Below, in pieces: positions 8,070 to 18,766 of a stretch of 64,000 nt of DNA; position 1 is the first letter of the stretch; every line of letters starts with the position of its first letter. Made by a program: the position numbers and the translations under genes. Origin of the DNA: an uncultured Flavobacteriaceae bacterium (GTDB lineage Bacteria > Bacteroidota > Bacteroidia > Flavobacteriales > Flavobacteriaceae); contig CANMSI010000002.1 in assembly GCA_947500575.1 (NCBI GenBank), positions 868,001 through 932,000 of the forward strand, in the 5' to 3' direction. The notes under the pieces were generated by a model. It was given only the letters and a program-made list of their open reading frames with translations, did no database searches and was not told where the DNA came from.

Positions 8070-11000
8070 TTATTTTTTTACGATCAGTTGCTGTTTAAAT
8101 ACATTTGAGCTAGCAGTTCTCGCATTAATGAAATATACACCATCATCTAAGGCGGCCACATTAATTTGGTACAAGCCATTACTCACTCCTATTGAATCTG
8201 CATCATAGCTGCTTACCAAACGGCCAGTAATATCATATACACTTACTTCCGTTAGCTGAATGGAAGGATCTAATATTCTAAGGGATGCCACAGAAACGGA
8301 TGGATTAGGATACAACTGCATTGCTACTTGCTGCGCTAGTGGACCATTACCTAGACCAGACAACTCGTCTGAATTATCGTTGTCTATTGGACTCCTAGCA
8401 ACATTCTGATCTACTACAGAAAATTGAATATTCAGTTGCGGACCTTGATCACCTGTTAAACCAGACCCACTGTAAGGCGTAACATCTAATGTATAATTAC
8501 CTATGGGGAACATAGCCCCGAAGTAATTCCCGGCGTTATCTCCGTAAAGTGCATAAGGAGCCCCGCTCTCTGCGCGTATTTTTGCCAGTTCTCCTCCTAG
8601 AACAAATAAGACACTGCCTATAATCGAAGGGTTGGTCTCTGCCCTTACTGAAATATTTATTCCTTGAATAGCTGCATTGTCAATTTGCATACCATCAACC
8701 AATTCAAACATATCCGTATCTGTATCTGCGTTTACAACCACCAAACGAACAATACTATTATCTGGTATAACAGGCGCTACGGTAATGGTAACGGTTGTGC
8801 TATTCGTTAACCCTTCCACATCCATCACCGTTAAACTGGCTTGATATGTACCCACTTGCGTATAGGTATGTGATGGATTTGCCAAGGTAGACATGGAACC
8901 ATCTCCAAAATCCCAAGCGTAACTTGTAACTCCCGCATCATCTGTTGAAGCATCTCCTGTAAAATTAACTAGTAAAGGAACCGTGCCCGTTAAAGGCGTG
9001 GCCGATGCAATTGCCGTTGGAGGCTGATTGATCATAGGATCTGTAACCTCTATAGTCACAGCACTTGTATCATTCAAACCTTCTCCATCAGTAACGGTTA
9101 AGGTTGCGGTATACGTACCTACTGAATTGTAGGTATATATTGGATCTGCCATGGTGGAGGTATCTCCATTTCCGAAGTCCCATGCATAACTACTTATTCC
9201 ATTATCATCTGTAGAACTGCTTCCTGTAAAGTTCACTTCCAAAGGAGCACTTCCAGATAATGGTGTTGCCGTTGCCAGTGCCATTGGCGGCTGGTTAACA
9301 ACTGGTTCTATAATAGAAAATTGAATAGTTAAAGGCGTTCCTGCAGTTCCGCTTAAGCTTGCTCCACTATACGAAGTAGCTGTCATTGTATAGTTTCCTA
9401 AGGGAAATGCGATTCCAGCATAATTGCCGGCATTATCTCCTAAGAGTGCATAAGGAGCCACATTTTCCGTCCTAGTTACATTTAATGGTCCTGTAATGGC
9501 TAAGGAAACACTCCCAACTGAGGTAGGAATGGTATTGGCTCTAATGTTCAACAACATTCCCTGCACAGAAGCAATATCGATCTCCATATTATTATTTAGG
9601 GTCAATACATCTGCATTAGAATTAGCATCTACCAAGGTAAAACTTGTAACTCCATCCTGCACAGGATCGGTTACAGTAATGGTTACACTGTCTGAATCTT
9701 CTAGTCCTGCACCATCTGTTACGGTAAGAGTTGCTACATACATTCCTGCTACGGTGTAGGTATGTGTAGGATCTATCTCCGTGGAGGTATCGCCATCTCC
9801 AAAATCCCATGCAAAGCTTACGATCCCAACATCATCTATAGACATATTACCAGTAAAGTTAACCAATAAAGGTGCAGTACCTGTTGTTGGAGTGGCCGTT
9901 ACGAATGCTAAAGGTGCTCCGTTGGCGGCATCTACTTCTATAGTAAGGCTTGCAGTATCTTCTAAACCACCGGCATCCGTAACGGTAAGCGAAGCTGTAT
10001 AGGTACCTGCCTGTGTATAAGTATATGTTGGATCCGCATCTGTTGAGACATCACCATTTCCAAAATCCCAGGCATAGGTTACAACTCCAACATCATCTGT
10101 TGAATTACTTCCGGTAAAATTCACTTCCAAAGGCGCTGTGCCTGTAAGGGGTGTTGCATCCGCGATTGCCACTGGTGCTCCGTTGGCGGCATCTACTTCG
10201 ATAGTAAGGCTAGTAGTATCTTCTAAACCTTCCACATCCGTAACTGTTAAAGAGGCAACATACGTGCCTGCCTGCGTATAGGTGTATGTTGGATCTGCGT
10301 CTGCGGATACGTCTCCATTTCCAAAATCCCAAGCATAGGTTACAATTCCAACATCATCTGTAGAATTACTTCCGGTAAAATTCACTTCCAAAGGCGCTGT
10401 ACCTGTTTGAGGCGTTGCCTCCGCAATAGCAACCGGTGTTTCATTTGCAACTTGAACTTCTATAGTAAGTGATGCGGTATCCTGTAATCCTTCATCATCT
10501 GTAACTGTAATTGAGGCTGTATACGTACCAGCTTGTGCATAGGTATATATGGGATCTGCATCTGCTGAGACATCTCCATTTCCAAAGTCCCATGCATAGG
10601 TAGTAATTCCATTGTCATCTGTAGAATTACTTCCAGTAAAGTTCACTTCTAGCGGAGCATCTCCGGTTAATGGTGTTGCCTCTGCTACTGCTACTGGTGC
10701 TTGGTTAGGTTCTTCTACAACGGAAAACTGTATCGTTAATGTACCGCCTTGAATACCACCTAAACCAGCTGTGCTATAGGTAGTTGCCGTCATTGTATAG
10801 TCTCCAATTGGGAATGCAACACCTGCATAGTTTCCTGCACTATCTCCAAACAGTGCATAAGGCGCAACGTTTTCGGTGCGTGTATTATTTAAAGGCCCTG
10901 ATAATACCAAAGAAACGCTTCCTACCGCAGCAGGGTCTGTATTTGCTCTGATATTAAGTCCAATTCCTTGAATATCTGCTACTGAAATCTGCATTCCTTC

Positions 11001-14000
11001 TGTAAGTTCAAAAAGGTCTACATCTGTAGTTCCATTCACCAACGTAAAGCTTGTTACTGTATCTGTGTTTGCATCGTTCACAATGATGGTAACTGTAGTG
11101 GTATTTTGCAAACCTTCTTCATCCGTAACTGTTAACATTGCTTCATACGTCCCTGCTGCTGTATACGTATGAACAGGGTCTGCAATTGTAGCGCCATTTC
11201 CATCTCCAAAATTCCATGCATAGTTGCTTACACCAACATCATCCGTAGAATTGCTTCCCGTAAAATTCACTTCTAAAGGAGTTGCACCTGTAAGAGGTGT
11301 TGCACTTGCAATAGCTACCGGGGCTTCATTATTATTGAGTTCTCCAGTAAGAGTTACATTATCAAAACGATACATTTCAGCATCTGCTGACACCAAGGAC
11401 TCTACTATTATCTGAATAGTACTTCCTGTAATATTCTCTACAGTAAAAGTTTGCGGGGAAATATCATTCACTACGCCACCAAACTGTATGAGACTACCAC
11501 CATCTACACTATAAAAGGCATTTAAAAAATCTGCATTTTCTTTACTGGTACCACCCAAATCATCAACATCTATGGAAATAGAAACAGGTCCACTGATATT
11601 AATTATTTCTGAAGTCCATACTCCCGGATTATTACTATTCCCAGCAGTTAAAAAGGCATTATTTTGTACTTCAAAAGTTCCTGCATCTCTGCTAGATGTC
11701 CAAGCTGTATCTCCAGTATCTATAGTAGTTCCATCGCTTAAATCTTCAAAATCTTCCATCCAAATGACGCCATTGTTAGCGGTATTATCATCTACATTCC
11801 AAATAAAAGATACGGATGCAGTTCCTGGAGGTGTTCTTCCATTTTCCACCGTAACCTCTACATTGTAAGGGCTATTTGCCGCTCCTCCTGTCACGTTTTG
11901 ATTGGTAGAAGACTCTGGTGCAGCGGTAAGTTGGCTATTCGTATAAGATTGCCCATCTACCTTGTACATGGCGATTTTATCAATTGTATGCCCTGCAGAA
12001 CGTTCAGAAATTTCCATTGTATAGGTTCCTGGGTTTACAAACCACACATAAATATTATGTCCATCGTTATCGCTGGTTAATGCCTGCCAATTATACACTT
12101 GCGATGTTCCTCCTGAACGAAAAATCTTAAAGAAACCATCACCCCCTGCACCCATTGGAGTGGTAGCAGAAGTAACTCTATTGCTCCCTTTAGGGAAAAC
12201 TACATCGTTCTGACTTCCCATTAGGTTAGATATAATACTTGCTTCATTTGCTGGTGCATTTTGCAAACCAAAGAACCAAACATCGTTGTTATTTGGGAAG
12301 CGCAACCAACTATCATTTTCATCTGTATTCACAGATCCCATGAAGAGACTTCTCCAATTAAAGCGATATACTCCAGGAGTTGTAATTGTTATTTCATACG
12401 GAATAGTTCCTCCGTTTCTATCGTTGAAATGATTGGTTCCTCCTGTTATTCCGTTAGCTCCACCAATATTCATTTCCGTCCAATCGTCCACAACATCTCC
12501 AGATTCAGCTTGTATTATTACAAGCCCGTTGTCTTCCATAAAGGGTCCATCCGTACTTTGAGAGTCCGTAATGGTTCCAGAAATTAAGCCCGTTTGCTCA
12601 TTGATTGTAAGCCCTAATGGCAAATTGGTAGCGCTGTATGTTAATGGTGTACCCGAATTATCAGTTGCTATGATAGGTAAACTCACTACATCGCCTTCTC
12701 TATTATTTTGCGTATTCGGATTGTCCAATTCTGGCACCTCGGTACCAAAGACTAAATCTACGGATAGCATGGATCCATTTCCATAGTTGATGGTGAGAAT
12801 GGCCGATTTATTAGTACTTCCATCATTCAGTTGAATTCCTATGAGATGTGAGGTATCCGATACCAATAAGCTCTGTGTAAGCTCGCCAGAAACGATGGCA
12901 AAATCTGCTGCGTCTGCACCTGATAGTTCCATAGAAGTAATAATTACCCCTACATTCCCACCGGTAACATCCAAAGCAATATCTGCAATCAGTGTTTCAT
13001 CGATCACAACTTCCGATGGAGCAGAGATCGTGCTTGCCACACTAGGATTTCCTACGGGATTATCTTCTCCTAAATACTCTAAGTTCTTTTGGTTTCCACC
13101 TCCTCGATTGGGAGAACCTCCTAAAACAAAAATACCATTACCTGAAACAATTGCTTGCATTCCCTGACGTGCATGGACTAAGTCATCTAACCTAGACCAT
13201 TCACCTGTTGCTGGGTCAAAGGATTCTGTGGTATCGAATGCACTGAGCGAATCTTTTGTTTCTCCTCCAATTACTATCAATTTATCATTGAAATTAACTG
13301 TAGCCGTGCCTGCTCTTTCAGTAGGTATATTTTGATCTGATGGTAAGGTACTCCAAGTTCCAGTAGTAAAATCATATACATCTACTTCCGACACTGTAGG
13401 AGCAAAAACACCTCCCGTACCTCCAGATAAACGTCCACCTGCAGCATAGAGTTTATCTCCAATTACAGCTGCATGGAAATGATCTCTTGCTCTTGGCGCA
13501 TCTGTTAAAACAGTCCAAGTGCCTGTAGCTGGATCATATTCATCAAACCAAGGAACAAATCCTCCGTCATGTCCATCGTTATTTCCTGCTACAATGTAAA
13601 ACTTGTCATTGTACAAGGCCAATCCAGAAGAGCCTCTTCTTCTACCTTCCGGAATCTCTGGTCCTTGAATCCATTCATTATTGGCTGGATCAAATGCCCA
13701 AATAAACTCGGTTGGTACTTCGCTTGGAAAATTGTTTGTTCTAAAAGAACCGATCACCCAAATGAGTCCTTGATATTCTGTAGCCTGAAAGTGGTTAAAT
13801 TCTTCCGGCGCGGAATTCGTTAAAGCTGTCCAACTGTTATTCGTGTAATCGTACACGTCTATGGTTTTAGCATTCTCACGCCCACCCATTAGGTAAAACT
13901 TGTCTCCTGCCTGAACAAAGGAATTCTCGTGCCTTGGCGTATAGGTCTCATCTTCATTCTTATCTGTCCATGCAGTACCTGTAACCGTCCAATTAAATGC

Positions 14001-17000
14001 CACTTCTGCAACGGGCATATTTGGTTTTGATACCGTTAACACTGCATTGTGAATTCCATCCATATTTGGCCCACCTGTGATTGCATCGTCTGCAATTCTA
14101 CCTGTGATTTCCCCAGTAGACGCATCAATTGTTATTCCGTTGGGTTGCCCAGTTAACGCATAGATAAATGCATCTTGCGGATCTCCTCCGGAGGCGATCA
14201 CAGTGATATCGTTTTCTTCTATAATGTTTCCAACCTCATTGGTCTGATCTGCAATTGGATCTGCAACAACTGGCGGAATATCTAAGAATACTACTTCAAT
14301 GGCATTAATCAATGGGTTTTCTACTTCTCTTGAAAAGCCTAGATTTAAAACACCATCAGAAACAAATACTGTATGCGATACTACCCCGGCTACTTCATGC
14401 CCAAAGCGTGTTATCATATCAAAATTATCTTCAACGGTAGTTCCCTCCAGCAAGATGTCATACACCCGGTCTCCTTCTTGAGCTGTGCCTGCAAAACTAT
14501 TGGCTACATATAAATTCACCTGATAAAAACCGTTTTCTAATGGGATTTGAAATTCCATCTCATCGCCCGTTATAGGGTCATAGCGTTCCGTAGAAAAGAG
14601 GCTTGTAAAGGTAGCTTCATCAATATACGCAGGGATGGAAGCATCTCTATTTGCATAGAGAATATTTGAAATTACCGTGCGTTCTCCCGTATTAACACTA
14701 TACTGACTTGTAACAACTTCGTCTTCATCCTCATTGTTTAGCCAATTGGTTTCTCCATCCGTTGCGGTTACAAGAATACCACCAGCGTTGATACGCAAGG
14801 TATTGGCTTCTATTACGGTCCATTCAAATTCAATGGTAATGGCATCCGATGTATTTGCATCGCCATCATCTATTGTAACAACTACGTTATACGGACTATT
14901 GGCGGCATCAGCAGTAACAAAGCTTCCTCCAATTTGCCCATTCGTAGGGTCTATTGTTATTCCAGAAGGTACACCAGATATACTGTATACCAAATTGCCA
15001 TCACCTCCTAAAGCAACAGCCCCCAAACTTCCGTCTAATTGTTCTCCGGTAAAATTTATCTGGTTTGCTATTGGTGCTTCATAAATAGGGAGTTCCGCAT
15101 CTGAAACTCTTAAAATCTCTATTCCGTTTACCAGAGGATTTTCAATAACATCGTGTAAAAAGGTAATATCTAAAGAGCCATCTGTAACCTTTACAATATG
15201 CGTTACTACCGTTCCTGTTGCATGTCCATAAGTAGCTGATAAGTCAATATCATTGAGCAAGGGATAAATAAGACCTTCTATATCTACATCAAATACACGT
15301 TGCCCAGGTTGTGATGTGCCAGAAAATCCATTGGCCATATACAAACGCACTTCATAATTCCCATTTTCTATGGTTGGAAACGAATAGTGCATATTTGGTG
15401 CTCCTGCAGCTGTATCAAAACGTTCTGTATCAAATATGGCTGTTGGAGTTGTTCCTAAATTAATAGAAGCATCAAAGTTTGTAATTGGAAAACTACCTGC
15501 TCTATCTGCAGCCGCTTCTACCAAATAGATTGAATTGTTATTTTGAGTATCTATGCCCCAATCTAGACCGCCATCAATTGCTGGGATCGTCGGTCCAGCT
15601 GAATTTACTCTGTATAATACGGTATCTGTAGTTTCCGTAACAGTAACCGTAAAAGTCTGCGCTACGGATTGTGTATTCGCATCCGTGGCTCTAATAGTAA
15701 TATCTGTGGTCGCCGGCACAGTAGGATACATTAGGGTTAGCATATTACCACTAATACTCGCATCAATTGCAGGATCTGTATTGCTCTCTACCGTGTAGGT
15801 AAGATTAGCAACCCCATCATTATCATCAAAGAAATCGTCTAGATTAATCACTGTATTGTTCACTGTGTTACCAGGTCCAATTGTGACAGTAATATTCGTG
15901 AGTGGATCTGTAATCGTAGGAATGCCGTTAATGACATTTAAAAACTCCCAAGTACCTTCTACCTCTTCAGTGGGACTGTTAGAAGTACCCGTCATACCCA
16001 CCATGAGTGGTGTATTCGTCTGTTGTATAGCCTGCAAAATACTTCCTTCGGCTACGATGCTTCCTATATTCGTTCTCGCACCATTATCAAAAGCATAGGA
16101 AAGCGCTACTTCTCCAGTGGCTGGATTCACTTCCATATAGAAAATTACTGAACTCCCTGGACGATTGCCTACCGTAATAGGAACATCTAGTGGAGTTTGT
16201 GCTATATCTCCAGTTTCTTGAAGCGCTTGCAGTCCGGCAGGAGTTATAATAAATTTAATATAATTGCTTTGTGTACCATCTCCAATAAAAATACCCAACT
16301 CACCATTGGCAGGAGCAGAACTACCATATAGTTGCAACGGATTATTGAAGTTGGCCATCCCCGCTTCTACCGTAAAGGGAGCCATGGTCTGGTCTACATT
16401 GATACCATATTGGAATCCTTTCTCTTGATCATTGGCACTGCCCAAGGCAGTTCCTGAGGTCATTTGCATGGTCATAGCTCCAATAGCACCTCCTAAAATA
16501 TCGTTCGGATTAGGCCCGGCATCTCTATCATCTAACCAATTAAGCCAGTTAGGATTTGCATCACCATTGTTCATTAATCCTGTTAACCCTAAGCCTAGGT
16601 ATCCGCCTAAAGCAGTATCTGAAAATAATTCATTTTCAATTGGAATATTAAAAGCATCACTGCCTCCATCGGTAGGGTTTCCTAATTGCATAGGATCATG
16701 TGCATCCATGATGCCATCATTGTCATCATCATCATCATTAAGATCAGAATCGAAAGGAGCACCTGCGATTTTATCAAAATCCTCAGGCTGTGAAGCACCA
16801 TTACAAGGATCGGTACCATTGTCTTCTTCATCTTGATTGGTATATCCATCAGAATCATTATCGCCATTTGGATCATAGCCTGGATCTCCAGGTTCTAAAC
16901 ATTCGATAAAATCTTGTGGTTCCAAAATGGTAATTGCATTAGTACTAGATAATTTCCCTACCCAAATACTTCCTGGGAAAGGATCTGTATCACTATTACA

Positions 17001-18650
17001 AGTAATTCCCAAGGCATTACCTCCTAAACCAGAAGCAAAACTAGAGGTTAAGGTCTCTAAACTGCCATCAGGGTTTAATTCTACTCTTCTTAAAACCCCT
17101 GTATTTACGCCAGCAATTAAATCGCCTTGCATGGTACCTCCAAAATTAGAAGCCGTATACTCGTCAATACCATTGGTGTTATTTCCCCAAAGGGTTAACT
17201 CTCCATCAACTGGACCCTCTACGTTACCTGCAGCAGGCGGACCTACTGGGTTCGGATCTCCTGGCCCTCTGTAATCTCCTTCTACTGGGTTCGCATGGGC
17301 CAAGGGTAAAGGTGGCCAGTTGGCTGGTAATCCCAAAGCTGGGTCTGTGGTAGATCCTGGGGTACTCCCATCTGGATCATATACCTGAGTACGAAATACT
17401 GCTCCGGCGGTACTGCTCGGTGATGGATTATACCAGATTCCCGCCCCTGATGGATTGGCTCTTGTTGGATTTGGATGTCCACCATAATAGCTTCCAAAGG
17501 CATAATTTTGAATATCCGTTGTCACCAATTGTAAGTGGTCTTTATTGTTGATCTGTTCCCCTCCCGAAGAAGAAGAACTTCCTGGCTCTAAAGGATCATA
17601 GTCGTTCGTAGCAGATCCACCGCCTTCATTGCTTGGGAATCCTCCCCAACCACCATTGGCACCATTATCTGTGACATATACACCGCCACTCTCGGTTACT
17701 ACTAAATCATAGGTGTTTCTATAGCCTGGTGAAAAGATCTGTACTGGGCCTCCAGCTACAACCATTGCTTGATTCAACCCATCATTACCACCAAAAGGAT
17801 CGTTCATATCCACTCCATCATAGCCTGGCGTATCTGGATCCTCTATGCCATTTGCATTCGCTCTTGTAGGATCATCCAAGGTAGGAAGATCATAAATATA
17901 GCTTCTCCCATTATCATCTAAGATGGGAAGCGCTGCTAGTTGTGTTAAGTTAATTGAAAGTACTGCTGCCGATAAGGCATACTCACCTGTCCACGCAAAA
18001 TTGGTAGAAGGGGCTCCTGCATTCGTGTGACCACCTTGTGCAACGATTAGGTAATCTGTTCCATTCACTGTTACAAACTCCAATCCATTGGTTGCATGGT
18101 TTTCTTCTGATCTAGGTAAGCCTCGTACGAGGTCTACCACATCCCAATTACTCCCATTCCATGTAAAACGTGTAATGATACCAGAATTGGTATCCAACCC
18201 ACGATCGCCACTTCCACCTGCACTTCCGCCGCCGATTCTAAAATCACTTGAAGCAACATATATTACTGGGTTGGCTGCTGTTCCAGCTACTGCTAAGCCC
18301 GTAGTCTCTCTATTGTGCGCTGCAGTTGTTCCTGACAAAGTTCCATCATCATCATGATCTTGAATGGTTCGTACGTCTACTAAGGTCTCTGAGGCAATTA
18401 CTCTGTAGTTGGAAGAGCTTACTCGCTCTATGGTATATACTTTTACCCGACCCGTATACTCACTTACATATAAACGACCATCTGGACCAAAGGTAAGTGA
18501 GGTTGCCAAAGAGGTGGAACTAAATCCATTAAAATCTAGGTTACTCTGAGAGAATGTTTGGGAAGATGCCAAATGACTTCCCAAAAGAAAAAATAATACA
18601 ATAAGAAGCGACCTTACGGGTCGCAAGTTTTGCGCGTAATAGTGTTTCAT
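8070..18650 (-). CDS. Giant modular T9SS-secreted surface protein (3526 residues)
   Basis: This very large secreted protein has a signal peptide (residues 1-31) and, in order: a six-bladed propeller related to sugar-dehydrogenase/NHL proteins (about 33-550); Asp-rich thrombospondin type-3-like calcium repeats (590-657, e.g. DSDGYTNQDEEDNGTDP); a lectin-like beta-domain (683-903); a cadherin/Ig-like domain; malectin-like domain A (1008-1183); a putative-Ig domain; malectin-like domain B (1280-1457); another Ig; a Kelch propeller (1557-1862); a carbohydrate-binding-like domain (about 2040-2250); a jelly-roll-like domain (2290-2435); seven PKD domains between 2437 and 3293; three copies of an unnamed 110-residue module; and a C-terminal T9SS type A sorting domain (3440-3526, LYPNPS...GVYFI). 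It is probably a surface adhesin or carbohydrate-binding protein. Domain boundaries are approximate and read by eye. Confidence 0.9.
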   Translation of the reverse strand: MKHYYAQNLRPVRSLLIVLFFLLGSHLASSQTFSQSNLDFNGFSSTSLATSLTFGPDGRLYVSEYTGRVKVYTIERVSSSNYRVIASETLVDVRTIQDHDDDGTLSGTTAAHNRETTGLAVAGTAANPVIYVASSDFRIGGGSAGGSGDRGLDTNSGIITRFTWNGSNWDVVDLVRGLPRSEENHATNGLEFVTVNGTDYLIVAQGGHTNAGAPSTNFAWTGEYALSAAVLSINLTQLAALPILDDNGRSYIYDLPTLDDPTRANANGIEDPDTPGYDGVDMNDPFGGNDGLNQAMVVAGGPVQIFSPGYRNTYDLVVTESGGVYVTDNGANGGWGGFPSNEGGGSATNDYDPLEPGSSSSSGGEQINNKDHLQLVTTDIQNYAFGSYYGGHPNPTRANPSGAGIWYNPSPSSTAGAVFRTQVYDPDGSTPGSTTDPALGLPANWPPLPLAHANPVEGDYRGPGDPNPVGPPAAGNVEGPVDGELTLWGNNTNGIDEYTASNFGGTMQGDLIAGVNTGVLRRVELNPDGSLETLTSSFASGLGGNALGITCNSDTDPFPGSIWVGKLSSTNAITILEPQDFIECLEPGDPGYDPNGDNDSDGYTNQDEEDNGTDPCNGASQPEDFDKIAGAPFDSDLNDDDDDNDGIMDAHDPMQLGNPTDGGSDAFNIPIENELFSDTALGGYLGLGLTGLMNNGDANPNWLNWLDDRDAGPNPNDILGGAIGAMTMQMTSGTALGSANDQEKGFQYGINVDQTMAPFTVEAGMANFNNPLQLYGSSAPANGELGIFIGDGTQSNYIKFIITPAGLQALQETGDIAQTPLDVPITVGNRPGSSVIFYMEVNPATGEVALSYAFDNGARTNIGSIVAEGSILQAIQQTNTPLMVGMTGTSNSPTEEVEGTWEFLNVINGIPTITDPLTNITVTIGPGNTVNNTVINLDDFFDDNDGVANLTYTVESNTDPAIDASISGNMLTLMYPTVPATTDITIRATDANTQSVAQTFTVTVTETTDTVLYRVNSAGPTIPAIDGGLDWGIDTQNNNSIYLVEAAADRAGSFPITNFDASINLGTTPTAIFDTERFDTAAGAPNMHYSFPTIENGNYEVRLYMANGFSGTSQPGQRVFDVDIEGLIYPLLNDIDLSATYGHATGTVVTHIVKVTDGSLDITFLHDVIENPLVNGIEILRVSDAELPIYEAPIANQINFTGEQLDGSLGAVALGGDGNLVYSISGVPSGITIDPTNGQIGGSFVTADAANSPYNVVVTIDDGDANTSDAITIEFEWTVIEANTLRINAGGILVTATDGETNWLNNEDEDEVVTSQYSVNTGERTVISNILYANRDASIPAYIDEATFTSLFSTERYDPITGDEMEFQIPLENGFYQVNLYVANSFAGTAQEGDRVYDILLEGTTVEDNFDMITRFGHEVAGVVSHTVFVSDGVLNLGFSREVENPLINAIEVVFLDIPPVVADPIADQTNEVGNIIEENDITVIASGGDPQDAFIYALTGQPNGITIDASTGEITGRIADDAITGGPNMDGIHNAVLTVSKPNMPVAEVAFNWTVTGTAWTDKNEDETYTPRHENSFVQAGDKFYLMGGRENAKTIDVYDYTNNSWTALTNSAPEEFNHFQATEYQGLIWVIGSFRTNNFPSEVPTEFIWAFDPANNEWIQGPEIPEGRRRGSSGLALYNDKFYIVAGNNDGHDGGFVPWFDEYDPATGTWTVLTDAPRARDHFHAAVIGDKLYAAGGRLSGGTGGVFAPTVSEVDVYDFTTGTWSTLPSDQNIPTERAGTATVNFNDKLIVIGGETKDSLSAFDTTESFDPATGEWSRLDDLVHARQGMQAIVSGNGIFVLGGSPNRGGGNQKNLEYLGEDNPVGNPSVASTISAPSEVVIDETLIADIALDVTGGNVGVIITSMELSGADAADFAIVSGELTQSLLVSDTSHLIGIQLNDGSTNKSAILTINYGNGSMLSVDLVFGTEVPELDNPNTQNNREGDVVSLPIIATDNSGTPLTYSATNLPLGLTINEQTGLISGTITDSQSTDGPFMEDNGLVIIQAESGDVVDDWTEMNIGGANGITGGTNHFNDRNGGTIPYEITITTPGVYRFNWRSLFMGSVNTDENDSWLRFPNNNDVWFFGLQNAPANEASIISNLMGSQNDVVFPKGSNRVTSATTPMGAGGDGFFKIFRSGGTSQVYNWQALTSDNDGHNIYVWFVNPGTYTMEISERSAGHTIDKIAMYKVDGQSYTNSQLTAAPESSTNQNVTGGAANSPYNVEVTVENGRTPPGTASVSFIWNVDDNTANNGVIWMEDFEDLSDGTTIDTGDTAWTSSRDAGTFEVQNNAFLTAGNSNNPGVWTSEIINISGPVSISIDVDDLGGTSKENADFLNAFYSVDGGSLIQFGGVVNDISPQTFTVENITGSTIQIIVESLVSADAEMYRFDNVTLTGELNNNEAPVAIASATPLTGATPLEVNFTGSNSTDDVGVSNYAWNFGDGNGATIADPVHTYTAAGTYEAMLTVTDEEGLQNTTTVTIIVNDANTDTVTSFTLVNGTTDVDLFELTEGMQISVADIQGIGLNIRANTDPAAVGSVSLVLSGPLNNTRTENVAPYALFGDSAGNYAGVAFPIGDYTMTATTYSTAGLGGIQGGTLTIQFSVVEEPNQAPVAVAEATPLTGDAPLEVNFTGSNSTDDNGITTYAWDFGNGDVSADADPIYTYAQAGTYTASITVTDDEGLQDTASLTIEVQVANETPVAIAEATPQTGTAPLEVNFTGSNSTDDVGIVTYAWDFGNGDVSADADPTYTYTQAGTYVASLTVTDVEGLEDTTSLTIEVDAANGAPVAIADATPLTGTAPLEVNFTGSNSTDDVGVVTYAWDFGNGDVSTDADPTYTYTQAGTYTASLTVTDAGGLEDTASLTIEVDAANGAPLAFVTATPTTGTAPLLVNFTGNMSIDDVGIVSFAWDFGDGDTSTEIDPTHTYTVAGMYVATLTVTDGAGLEDSDSVTITVTDPVQDGVTSFTLVDANSNADVLTLNNNMEIDIASVQGMLLNIRANTIPTSVGSVSLAITGPLNVTRTENVAPYALLGDNAGNYAGIAFPLGNYTMTATSYSGASLSGTAGTPLTIQFSIIEPVVNQPPMALATATPLSGSAPLEVNFTGSSSTDDNGISSYAWDFGNGDTSTMADPIYTYNSVGTYTATLTVTDGEGLNDTSAVTIEVTDPMINQPPTAIASATPLTGTVPLLVNFTGDASTDDAGVTSYAWDFGDGSMSTLANPSHTYTQVGTYQASLTVMDVEGLTNSTTVTITVAPVIPDNSIVRLVVVNADTDTDMFELVDGMQIDNAAIQGINISVRAETNPSIIGSVLFVLGGELAKIRAESGAPYALYGDNAGNYFGAMFPIGNYTLDVTPYSGSGLTGDQGPQLNIQFSVVDQNVARSPIDNDNSDELSGLGNGPLAQQVAMQLYPNPSVSVASLRILDPSIQLTEVSVYDITGRLVSSYDADSIGVSNGLYQINVAALDDGVYFINARTASSNVFKQQLIVKK
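8420..8760 (-). repeat. Unnamed ~110-residue module, copy 3
   Basis: Residues about 3297-3410 of the first giant protein. It shares with the other two copies a FELxxGMQI start, an AIQGIxxxxRAxTxP core, an APYALxGDxAGNYxG segment, an FPxGxYTxxxxxYSxxxLxG segment and a final IQFSVV strand. I recognise no named family. Confidence 0.7.
9315..9655 (-). repeat. Unnamed ~110-residue module, copy 2
   Basis: Residues about 2998-3112 of the first giant protein, between PKD domains 5 and 6. It has the same conserved segments as copies 1 and 3, including NVAPYALLGDNAGNYAG and FPLGNYTMTATSYSG. Confidence 0.7.
9665..10705 (-). repeat. Tandem PKD-encoding repeats (four copies of ~260 bp)
   Basis: Four consecutive PKD domains (numbers 2-5 of seven) are encoded by repeats whose matching points lie about 255-261 bp apart (for example near 9807, 10062, 10323 and 10584). 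The DNA is visibly conserved between copies, especially in the NFTGSNSTDD and YAWDFGNGD segments, indicating recent tandem expansion. Further PKD copies lie at about 8770-9300 and 11060-11330. Confidence 0.85.
10725..11055 (-). repeat. Unnamed ~110-residue module, copy 1
   Basis: Residues about 2532-2642 of the first giant protein, between PKD domains 1 and 2. It shares the TSFTLV start, ENVAPYALFGDSAGNYAG core and IQFSVVE end with copies 2 and 3. Confidence 0.7.
15934..18553 (-). repeat. 2.6-kb paralogous repeat, copy A
   Basis: This 5' part of the first giant gene is nearly identical in DNA to 25146-27742 in the second giant gene (offset about 9.2 kb). Long stretches differ by only scattered substitutions, plus small indels around 17200-17300 and 26430-26460. 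It encodes the propeller, calcium-binding and lectin-like regions. Outside it, similarity drops sharply, as expected from recent duplication or gene conversion. Confidence 0.9.
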
Positions 18651-18710
18651 CAGCTGGTTTGGTTAAACTAGTTAGAATGATATTAAACAATAAATAAATT
18701 GGGGGGAGGG

Positions 18711-18718
18711 CAAAATTA
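18711..18718 (-). promoter_or_regulatory. Possible -7 element of the first giant gene
   Basis: The complement of CAAAATTA is TAATTTTG, a full TAnnTTTG match about 60 bases upstream of the ATG at 18650. No TTG lies at the usual distance, so this is only partial support. Confidence 0.35.
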
Positions 18719-18766
18719 GGTCGAACAAAAATATTAAGTTTTGAGCCACGGGAAAGATAAGCGCCG

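Noticed and set aside
9665-10705. Regular ~260-bp repeats suggesting a CRISPR or satellite array
   Set aside because: The repeats are in frame, encode PKD domains and have no short conserved repeat with variable spacers.
11572-15084. Plus-strand open frames of 60-116 codons across the first giant gene
   Set aside because: They are antisense to a continuous 3526-codon gene with clear domain repeats, have no recognisable protein features, and shift with codon use of the opposite strand.
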